Assembly (NCBI RefSeq): GCF_036077095.1
Contig: NZ_CP107960.1
Coordinates: forward strand, 8,060,001-8,124,000
Reading direction: 5' to 3'
DNA from: Streptomyces sp. NBC_00376
Lineage (GTDB): Bacteria > Actinomycetota > Actinomycetes > Streptomycetales > Streptomycetaceae
DNA length: 64,000 bases
Below, piece by piece: positions 57,540 through 64,000 of the stretch. A program made the position numbers and the translations under genes. The stretch's first letter is position 1. Each line of letters opens with the position of its first letter. Under the pieces are notes generated by a model, which had not been told where the DNA came from, ran no database searches, and worked only from the letters and a program-made list of their open reading frames with translations.

Positions 57540-57999
57540 TGTCGTCCATCACGGCGGCGCGGTCGCCGACGCCGCACCCAGCGGTTCACCAGCGCGTCTC
57601 CCCGGCGAAATACTTTGCCGCCTTGCGCTAGGTGTGACACAGGATCCGCTGCGGCGAGGTGTGCGCGTCGGGCCTCAGCCAGCAGGTGATGTCGGCGGCC
57701 AGGACCAGCCGGCCGTCCGCTGATCGCGGCAGCGGCACCGTGGCCAGGGCCCGCCGCAGCCGGGCGACATCGACTCGGCCGGCGGCCAGTGCGTCGTAGA
57801 GCCCGCCATGCCCGCGACGATGTTCGCCCACCAGTGACAGCTCCACCAGCGACCGGACGGGGCCGTCGGCACACAGCACGGCGTCGGCAAGCTCGAACAG
57901 TGCATCCGCACGCCTGGTCAGGCAGGAGTAGAACTCACCCCGCAAGCGTGACAGTTCCGCGAACGGATCCTGCCGGACAGCATGATGCAGCAGACTCAT
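57540..57999 (-). pseudogene. Chimeric transposase debris
   Basis: From ATG 57997-57999 the frame gives the N-terminal 123 residues of a DDE transposase type common in Streptomyces (SLLHHAVRQDPFAELSRLRG, RLVLAADITCWLRPDAHTS) and then stops at 57628. The same frame continues with RKAAKYFAGETRW, which looks like the last residues of an IS3-type OrfA. Two unrelated elements were joined by deletion; neither can work. Confidence 0.65.
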
Positions 58000-58173
58000 C
58001 CTCACGGCCTTCGTGCTGGGCGTGTGTGTTCCTTGGTCGGAGCACATGCTCAGCCGAAGGCCGCCTGCGCGTAAGGCAGTTACCAGTCTGAGTGATCAAG
58101 TGCGAGACGTCGTTCGACCCCCGAGGTTAAAGATCAAGCTAAAGGCTGTGCCGTAATCCCACGAGGCTGAGGG

Positions 58174-58587
58174 TCAAGCCGTGTCCGGGTCGACGCCGAT
58201 GGCGCCGGCCGAGCGAAGCGAACGCCCGAGGTCTCCGGTGAGGACGCGAGGGTGGCGCCGCCACCACCACAGGTCGGGGCCGGGCAGCCTGTGGAACTGA
58301 TCGAGTGCTTGGCCGTCGTCGTCGATGGTCGCGGCCTTGTACTGGGCGTCCAGGGCTTTGATCCGTGGGGTCCAGAGTTGGACGATGTGTTCGTCCAGCA
58401 GGAGCCACGCTTCGTGCAGCCAGTTTCGGCAGTAGAGGTCGTTGGTGTACTCGTAGATGTCGTCGCCGTAGCCGCGCTCGATGACACTCACGAGGGAAGC
58501 CCACGCGTTCACCCTTTCAGTGACCGTGAATGCCGTCCGCCAGCCGCGCTGGTGCAACAGCTGTCCCACCTCGGTTTCAGTAGCCAC
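58174..58587 (-). CDS. Hypothetical protein
   Basis: 137 residues, GTG at 58585-58587. Soluble, rich in Trp: VGQLLHQRGWRTAFTVTERV, IYEYTNDLYCRNWLHEAWLL, PGPDLWWWRRHP. Coherent composition and codon use suggest a real gene rather than a shadow. It lies within the IS cluster and may be cargo or a remnant of displaced chromosome. No family recognised. Confidence 0.6.
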   Translation of the reverse strand: MATETEVGQLLHQRGWRTAFTVTERVNAWASLVSVIERGYGDDIYEYTNDLYCRNWLHEAWLLLDEHIVQLWTPRIKALDAQYKAATIDDDGQALDQFHRLPGPDLWWWRRHPRVLTGDLGRSLRSAGAIGVDPDTA

Positions 58588-58686
58588 GGGCGTGAGGCTC
58601 TCACGCCGAATCCGTCCGGGCCACCGAGTTGTGTCCCGTCAGAGGCTGGCGGCCCGGCAGCAGGATCAAGATGAGACGATCTCGTC

Positions 58687-59105
58687 GTGGCTGGTGTGAT
58701 CATGGCGTCGGAGCCGCCCTGGATAGCCCCATTCAGCGGGCTGAGTCCGAGGCAGTTCGGGAAGCTGATGACCATTCTGCGGCGCCAGGGTGCGGACGCC
58801 GCCGCAAGGGCCGACCGTGGAGCTTTCCGCTGGAGGACAGGGCACTGCTGGTCGCGGCGTACTGGCGCACGAACTTGACGATGCGGCAGCTCGCGCCGCT
58901 GTTCGGGGTGTCGAAGTCGGCGGCGGACCGCATCATCGATCACCTCGGGCCGATGCTCGCGCTCCGGCCGCGCAAGCGGTTCGCCAAGGACGCCGTGCTG
59001 ATCGTGGACGGCACCCTGGTGCCCACTCGCGCTGGCCGAGCTATCGGCGGTGCGGGCGGGATGAAGTTGCCTGGTTATCCGCCGTCGGTGATCGTGAGGG
59101 TCTAG
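58687..59105 (+). pseudogene. IS5-type transposase remnant
   Basis: GTG/ATG-led frame MASEPPWIAPFSGLSPRQFG, then a frame change near 58795 to GRPWSFPLEDRALLVAAYWR, MRQLAPLFGVSKSAADRIID and VLIVDGTLVPTR. After VPTR (about 59030) the family sequence stops and unrelated residues run to a stop at 59105. One frameshift and loss of the catalytic C-terminal half make it dead. Confidence 0.75.
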
Positions 59106-59147
59106 CCGACGGCGGCCTTGGCGCCAGACTCGTCCGCTGCTCTGGAA

Positions 59148-59231
59148 GCCGGTCTGGTGATTGGTGGAGTACCGGTACTTCTTTGGCTGCTCGGCGATGG
59201 TGTGGCCGCGGGTAGGGGCCAGGGCGCCGTT
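59148..59231 (-). pseudogene. Inverted fragment of an IS5-type transposase
   Basis: On the minus strand NGALAPTRGHTIAEQ, PKKYRYSTNHQ matches the piece that should follow VPTR in the + strand remnant ending at 59105. The orientation is reversed, so an inversion or a second inverted copy is involved. Confidence 0.55.
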
Positions 59232-60246
59232 CAGGAGGAGGGCTGAGCGCTTTCCAACCGCACGCGGAGGCGTGTTGAAGGATGAGGAGGGCTTGGACGG
59301 TCGCAGTGATGCGGTTGGTGTTGCAACGGAGCTCTCGTAGCAGGAGTCCTTGAGGGTGGCCATGGCCTGCTCGAGGCAGCGGATCTTGGCGTGTGTGCTG
59401 TTGTGTCGGCGCTGCCACCGTTTGAGGCGACGGCCGCGGAAGGGGGCCCGGATGGGGCCGCCGGCACCTTGGTATGCCCTGTCGGCCCAGCACTTGAGGC
59501 CGGCGGCGGTGAGTGCTTCGACGATCTGTGGGTGCGGGCGGCGGTCAGGTCGTGGGTGGAGCCGGGGAGGGCGGGCGAGGCCCACAGCAGGCGGTCGAAC
59601 GGGTCGGTGAGGACCTGGACGTTCATGCCATGGCGCTTGTGTTTGCCCGAGTGTGCGCCGTGAGGCGCTTGTTGTTCGAGTGGAGGTGAAAGACCGCCGC
59701 CATCGCCCTGTCGCAGCAGGGAGGTTGAAGCTGGGGGCAGCCTGAACCGGGAGGTGCCGGGGAGGGCGGGAAGCAGCCCCGACAAAGCCGGGACGTGCCA
59801 GTACTGCCAGATGGTGCGGGTCCGGCAAGCGAGACGGAGAGGAGTACGCGAGGAACCGGCGTCTACGCCTCCTTGAGGCACGCCAGCTCGAACCTGGTGG
59901 ATCAGGGCTGGATGCGGTGCGTCCCTGCTGGATATTCGGCTGGCAGGGAACTTCCCGGGCGGTCTATTTCGGTCGCGCGGGGAGGCCACGGTGAAGTGCT
60001 GCGGGGTAGCCGTGGCGAGGCCGCGGGGGCATAGCCGGGCTCCTACTCCGACGATCGAACAACGAGCGAACACGGGAACCGTCCCGGTTCCGCCTTCCTG
60101 CCGCGCGTCCAGCTCGGGCGGAGGGCTGGGTCCATCGTCGGTCGATCGGGCCGGGACGGGGCGGAGCCGCCGTAGTACTCCGAGTCGGGGAGAGCCCGGC
60201 ACATGGGGAAGGGCGGCAGCGGTTTCGAGAAGGGAAGGAGGCTGCA

Positions 60247-61710
60247 ATGCCGAAAGACGCACCGCTGAACAGTGGTGCTCCCGAGGCCCCGGTGGGGTCT
60301 CGCCAGCGGGTATCGGGGATGCAGACCAAGCTTCACCGTTGGGCGGCGGCCGACCACGGCCGCAGGTTCGACGATCTGTTCAACCTCGTATGCGACCCGG
60401 CGACGCTGCTCGTGGCGTTCGAACGGGTCGCGGGCAACAAGGGAGCCCGAACCCCGGGCGTCGACGGCCTCACGGTCGTCAACGTCGAGCGGGACCTCGG
60501 TCTCCCGGGCTACCTGGAGGACCTGCAACGCGTACTGAAAACGGGTGAATTCCGCCCGCTGCCGGTACGCGAACGTAAGATCCCCAAGCCCGGCGGGAGC
60601 GGGAAGGTGCGCAAGCTCGGCATCCCGACCGTCTCCGACCGGGTGGTCCAGGCGGCCCTCAAGCTGGTGCTGGAGCCGATCTTCGAGGCCGACTTCCTGC
60701 CGGTCTCCTACGGTTTCCGGCCCATGCGGCGCGCACACGACGCGATCGCCGAGATACACCGCTACGGCACCAACGGCTATCGCTGGGTGCTGGACGCGGA
60801 CATCGAGGCGTGCTTCGACTCCATCGACCACGCGGCCCTGTTGGACCGGGTGCGAGCGCGGGTCAAGGACAAGCGCGTGCTGCGGCTGGTCAAGGCGTTT
60901 CTCAAGGCCGGCGTCCTCACTGAGGGCGGCGACCGCGAGGAGACCTTCACCGGCACCCCGCAGGGCGGCATCCTCTCCCCGCTGCTGGCGAACATCGCCC
61001 TGTCCGTGCTCGACGAGCACGTGATGGAGCCGTGGGAGCCGGGCGGAAGGATGTCCACCAGGGGCAGGCGGGCACACCATCGTCACCACGGCCGCCCGAA
61101 CTGGCGCATCGTCCGCTACGCGGACGACTTCGTCGTCCTGGTCGACGGCAGCCGCGACGATGTCGCCCGCCTGCGCGAGGACATCGCCGACGTACTGCAC
61201 CCTCTCGGGCTGAGGCTGTCACCAGCCAAGACCCAGATCGTGGACATGTCGGAAGGGTTCGACTTCCTGGGGTTCCACATCCAGTGGCGCCGTAAGCGAG
61301 GCTCGAACAAGTGGTACGTCTACACCTTCATCGCCGCGAGGCCCATCCGGCAGCTGAAGGACAAGATCCGTGCCCTGACGAACAGAACGTCGCAGCAGGA
61401 CCCGGGGACCGTACTGAAGAGGATCAACTCGATTCTGCGCGGCTGGGTCAACTACTTCAAGCACGCGGTATGCAAGACCACGCTGAAAGCCCTGGACCAC
61501 TTCGTATGGCGACGGGTGACCAGCTGGTGGATGGTGCTGCATCGCTGGAGGTGGAAGGACGTCCGCCGACGCTTCACCGACCGCAATGGCCGGTGGCACA
61601 GGCTCTCGGCGGACGGGATCGAACTGTTCCCCATGGTCTCGATCGCGGTCACCCGCTATCGCTACCGGGGCAACACGATCCCCAACCCCTGGGTTCTCAA
61701 CCACGCTTGA
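60247..61710 (+). CDS. ltrA: Group II intron reverse transcriptase/maturase
   Basis: 487 residues. Reverse transcriptase blocks: DADIEACFDSIDH at about 183-195, TPQGGILSPLLANI at 237-250, YADD at 291-294 (two catalytic Asp), LRLSPAKTQI and FDFLGFHIQW. Maturase domain X includes INSILRGWVNYFKH. There is no C-terminal HNH endonuclease, so target-primed cutting of the second strand is not expected; such proteins use other primers. ATG at 60247 behind GGGAAGGAGG. It lies inside intron domain IV and looks intact. Confidence 0.95.
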   Translation: MPKDAPLNSGAPEAPVGSRQRVSGMQTKLHRWAAADHGRRFDDLFNLVCDPATLLVAFERVAGNKGARTPGVDGLTVVNVERDLGLPGYLEDLQRVLKTGEFRPLPVRERKIPKPGGSGKVRKLGIPTVSDRVVQAALKLVLEPIFEADFLPVSYGFRPMRRAHDAIAEIHRYGTNGYRWVLDADIEACFDSIDHAALLDRVRARVKDKRVLRLVKAFLKAGVLTEGGDREETFTGTPQGGILSPLLANIALSVLDEHVMEPWEPGGRMSTRGRRAHHRHHGRPNWRIVRYADDFVVLVDGSRDDVARLREDIADVLHPLGLRLSPAKTQIVDMSEGFDFLGFHIQWRRKRGSNKWYVYTFIAARPIRQLKDKIRALTNRTSQQDPGTVLKRINSILRGWVNYFKHAVCKTTLKALDHFVWRRVTSWWMVLHRWRWKDVRRRFTDRNGRWHRLSADGIELFPMVSIAVTRYRYRGNTIPNPWVLNHA

Positions 61711-61725
61711 ACGGCAGAGACCGTG

Positions 61726-61816
61726 GAGAGCCCGGTGCGGTGAGAGCCGCACGCCGGGTTCGGCGAGCGGCACGGAGAAACGGGCCGGTGGCAACACCGG
61801 CACCGCGCTCCGTGCC
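61726..61816 (+). ncRNA. Group II intron domains V and VI
   Basis: Domain V: CCCGG (61731-61735) and TGCGG (61736-61740) pair with CCGCA (61747-61751) and CCGGG (61754-61758), a CG bulge at 61752-61753 and a GAGA tetraloop at 61742-61745. Domain VI: GGCACGGAG (61769-61777) pairs with CTCCGTGCC (61808-61816), holding an inner hairpin CCGGTG-GCAA-CACCGG (61785-61800). Confidence 0.85.
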
Positions 61817-62179
61817 GACTCAACAGTACGGGGTGTCGGCGGCGGCCCGGTCGATCGGCAGCAGAGTGCCGTCCAGAATCACGAATGCCTTGGTCCTCGC
61901 GATGCTCATCACCTCGGCCAGGGTGGGCGCGAGCGCGGCCAGCACATCAACGGCCTCGCGAATGTAGCGGTACGCGGTCGCGATGCCGATACCAAAACCG
62001 GCGGCGAGCTGGGCGTAGGCGTCACCGCACCTCAGATGGGCCAGAGCGAGGAGAGCCTGACGGCCGACGGTCAGGCGCCGCCACCGGGTCCCGATCTCCC
62101 CTCGCCGTACAGCGAGTCGTCCGGTCAGGTACCGCAGGGCGCGACTCGACAGGTCGATCGACGACGGGTAGACAAGCAC

Positions 62180-62514
62180 ACGAAGCTCCTGGCAGACAGC
62201 GGATCTTGGTCGTGAAACCGTCTACCAGGAGCTTCGTCGTTCCGTAGATCCGTCCAACACGGCCAGCGCCATCACGTTGGAGAAGGCGCACTCTTGCGCC
62301 CTCGGCAGTTCCGGCGGCGGGGGCCAAGCGAACCCGGCTGATGATGTGCTGAGGCACGAGGCGCTCCGGGTAACTGAACAGCTGTCAGTAGCTGCCGTGT
62401 GTGCTCTCCCCGACACATGAGAATCTGCCTGTGCTCCTCTCCTGCTTCGCGAGATGATGCCCATGGGAGTTGCACTCCATGAGTGCAACCAACCCCTCGA
62501 ACCGGGAGAAGCGC
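62180..62514. repeat. IS end region with inverted repeat, and gap before the last gene
   Basis: ACGAAGCTCCTGG (62180-62192) and CCAGGAGCTTCGT (62225-62237) are perfect 13-base inverted repeats just upstream of the transposase start, probably part of the IS left end or its control region. The remaining 277 bases to 62514 show TTGCACTCCATGAGTGCAA (62470-62488), a perfect inverted repeat close to the next gene. No further gene is seen. Confidence 0.55.
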
Positions 62515-64000
62515 ATGGAAACTTCAGAGAACCAACTGCGGTTCCGTTTGTCTTACGACCTTGTCTTGTGCGCGAGGTGCGGGATCAAACGAGTTCGCGG
62601 CGTTGACTGTGCGGACTGTGGAGCCCGCCCAGCTCCTTGGGAAATAGATCAGCGTGCGGGAGCACGTCGGGCATCCATACGTGCCACAGCCGAGTTGTTG
62701 ACGACCTCTCCCGTGGAAGCATCTCCGAGCCTGTTTCAGGCTGCTGAAATGGAAATGCTAGTGGGGCGATTGGAGTCATGGCTATACCGCTTTTTCGCCG
62801 CGGTTCGCTCGGTGACTCAAACCCTGCCGGGGGCCGACGATACTCTCAGGGAAGTTGTTGAGGAACTGGTCAATGAGCGCGCCGTTGCGTCCGCAGCAGT
62901 TCGGCACCGTCCGTATCTACCCTTGGTTGACGGTGCGAGAGCCTGCATTGAGCATCTCGTGGATACAGTACGTGCATATCTAGCCGCACTAGACGCGCCT
63001 ACGCCGCTAGAAGCGCAGCGTCACGCAGACGTTGCGCAGAAAAGAATGGACGCTTCTGGTGACGTTCTAGGAATGCACATGGAAAAGGTAAACCGGCTCA
63101 ATGAACTCTTGGAGGTTGACGGTTTTCAGGATCAGATGGTCGTGCTGCTGCGGCAGTCAATGATGGAATTGGGCGCAACCGATCTGGCAGATCTTTGTGC
63201 GCTTGCCGAGGCCGAGGTTGCGAGAATCCTTGGAACCCCCCCTCAGTACGGGTACGGGGGTGGTCTGCAGTTCGCTCTACAGCGGGCCCTTATGGTCGCA
63301 CAGGGAGACGAAGATAGATTTGAGCGCATCGTAAAGGGAAGCTTCGAAATATTTTCCCAGAATCCTGAGCTACTATCGATCTTGGCGGAGAGTCCTCACT
63401 TCAAATCTGATTATGAGGCGGCAATGCTAGACCTGTTCGACGCCGCCTCTCAGGTTGCGCAGGCAGCGAATTGTGGCGTGCCGCGTCAAGTGGGGCGGTC
63501 CATGGTTGATATCGCTGCAAGTTTGGTGGAGGGCGCAGGACAGCTGGTGGCAATTGCCCTGCTCGTGACGTCAGGACAGAAGTCAAGGCCCTACGGCAAG
63601 CTTCGGCAAGACAATGCGACGGATCTTTTGCGTAGCGCTCGCACGCGCCCCGTGATGGAGAACCTGCTGGGGGGTTTCAACCTGGACTTGCGCACAGCCC
63701 AAGCACATAGAATGGTTCGCTATCAGGATGATGGTGTACGCATAGAAATTAAGTCTGGTTCGCAGGAAATCTCCTGGAGTGAACTGAACGATGAGATCAT
63801 CAGGGCGTGCGAAAGTGCCATGGGATATTTCGTCGGACTAACGCTTGCATTCAATCAGCTAGACGTGAACCTTCTTGACGCGACCAGCTACCATTCCTTC
63901 GGGATATCTCCAGCGGTTATGCTAAGCGTGGGTATGTCTGGCCTGGGTTGCCAGGAGATCTTCCTGGAGGAACGAGAGGGTTCCTGGACGGTTCATCTGG
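62515..64000 (+). CDS. Large low-GC protein with N-terminal zinc-ribbon-like motif (3' truncated by window)
   Basis: Open frame of 495 codons from ATG 62515 (GGGAGA upstream) to the window edge. Start METSENQLRFRLSYDLVLCA then C-x2-C (LCARCG) and C-x2-C (VDCADCG), a small zinc ribbon. The rest is mostly helical and soluble (LESWLYRFFAAVRSVTQ, MEKVNRLNELLEVDGFQDQM, GQLVAIALLVTSGQ) and ends in a beta-rich part (VRIEIKSGSQEISWSELNDE). Codons such as CTA, ATA, AGA and TTG are frequent, giving a GC content clearly below the neighbours. No family is recognised. A recently acquired island or transposon cargo gene is likely; role unknown. Confidence 0.8.
   Translation, partial: METSENQLRFRLSYDLVLCARCGIKRVRGVDCADCGARPAPWEIDQRAGARRASIRATAELLTTSPVEASPSLFQAAEMEMLVGRLESWLYRFFAAVRSVTQTLPGADDTLREVVEELVNERAVASAAVRHRPYLPLVDGARACIEHLVDTVRAYLAALDAPTPLEAQRHADVAQKRMDASGDVLGMHMEKVNRLNELLEVDGFQDQMVVLLRQSMMELGATDLADLCALAEAEVARILGTPPQYGYGGGLQFALQRALMVAQGDEDRFERIVKGSFEIFSQNPELLSILAESPHFKSDYEAAMLDLFDAASQVAQAANCGVPRQVGRSMVDIAASLVEGAGQLVAIALLVTSGQKSRPYGKLRQDNATDLLRSARTRPVMENLLGGFNLDLRTAQAHRMVRYQDDGVRIEIKSGSQEISWSELNDEIIRACESAMGYFVGLTLAFNQLDVNLLDATSYHSFGISPAVMLSVGMSGLGCQEIFLEEREGSWTVHL

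Larger units (their letters stand above)
59653..61824 (+). mobile_element. Group II intron with intact maturase gene
   Basis: The 5' boundary is GTGCGCC at 59653-59659, the group II consensus start. About 590 bases of structured GC-rich RNA (domains I-III) precede the reverse transcriptase gene in domain IV; domains V and VI follow, and the intron ends in AC at 61824. Both boundaries are supported by restoration of the interrupted transposase frame. Length 2172 bases. It lies antisense to its host gene. Confidence 0.88.
59250..62179 (-). pseudogene. IS5-type transposase interrupted by a group II intron
   Basis: N-terminal part 62179-61825: LVYPSSIDLSSRALRYLTGR, YAQLAAGFGIGIATAYRYI, FVILDGTLLPIDRAAADTPY. 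C-terminal part from 59652 down: SGKHKRHGMNVQVLTDPFDR, WASPALPGSTHDLTAARTH, then two frame changes (ALTAAGLKCWADRAYQGAGG; RELRCNTNRITATVQALLIL). The intron (59653-61824, opposite strand) separates them; excising it joins TPY-Y-SGK in frame. The frameshifts mean the transposase was already, or is now, inactive. Confidence 0.8.

Noticed and set aside
57633..57645. TGTGACACAGGAT as the opposite transposon end
   Set aside because: It shares only TGTGAC with the left end and is in direct, not inverted, orientation, and lacks GTTGGC boxes.
59814..59820. GTGCGGG as the 5' end of the group II intron
   Set aside because: GTGCGCC at 59653 fits the consensus better and is the only position that restores the interrupted transposase frame with the 3' end at 61824.
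47988..64000. CRISPR-associated transposon
   Set aside because: No Cas12k, Cascade gene or repeat-spacer array is visible. Two TniQ proteins alone do not show RNA-guided targeting.

Overview
The window is high-GC DNA with short intergenic gaps, frequent GTG and TTG starts, GGAGG-type ribosome binding sites and families typical of Streptomyces: F420-type (LLM) oxidoreductase, monomeric isocitrate dehydrogenase, DUF1992, baeRF3, a rare TTA codon. It is read as a Streptomyces (or close relative) chromosome, probably outside the most conserved core because duplicated respiratory genes, a second Rho and several accessory enzymes sit together. The assignment rests on sequence style and family recognition only; no search was run.

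Positions 1-48000 are ordinary chromosome. In order: a NUDIX hydrolase and a very large secreted phosphodiester glycosidase/metallophosphoesterase; the dhaKLM dihydroxyacetone kinase operon; a small membrane protein gene broken by an in-frame TAG; LLM oxidoreductase; monomeric isocitrate dehydrogenase with a palindrome in front; an SDR; a stand-alone second cytochrome oxidase subunit I (ctaD) with a small partner and a type II NADH dehydrogenase; an aldo/keto reductase; a short Rho paralogue; a tandem GNAT; mutA-mutB-meaB (methylmalonyl-CoA mutase and its chaperone); a HTH-TOBE molybdate-type regulator followed by wreckage of modC; a tyrosine phosphatase; a copper-type (CsoR-box) secreted protein; small conserved genes; a three-subunit PaoABC-like molybdenum aldehyde/xanthine oxidase; an anti-sigma-type ATPase; aldehyde dehydrogenase plus phosphoketolase; baeRF3; lipoprotein; glutaminase fused to a STAS domain; a secreted endonuclease I; a RlmG-like methyltransferase and an acyl-CoA dehydrogenase.

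From 47988 to the end of the window the DNA is accessory. Immediately after the acyl-CoA dehydrogenase stop codon lies a sequence that looks like a Tn7-type end (TGTG start, three GTTGGC boxes about 20 bp apart). It is followed by a complete heteromeric Tn7-like machine on the minus strand, tnsA-tnsB-tnsC-tniQ, with overlapping or nearly touching genes, and by a second, divergent tniQ paralogue that carries a TTA (bldA-type) codon. No cas gene or CRISPR array is visible. Two different TniQ proteins on one TnsABC suggests two target-selection routes. The opposite end of the element was not found and is probably beyond 64000 or destroyed.

Between 57.5 and 62.2 kb is a graveyard of insertion sequences. 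Inside it a group II intron (59653-61824) with an intact maturase/reverse transcriptase lies antisense in a frameshifted IS5-type transposase; both intron boundaries can be placed because removing it restores the transposase reading frame. The window ends inside a large, visibly lower-GC gene with an N-terminal zinc-ribbon-like motif (62515 onward), of unknown function, a candidate cargo or island gene.
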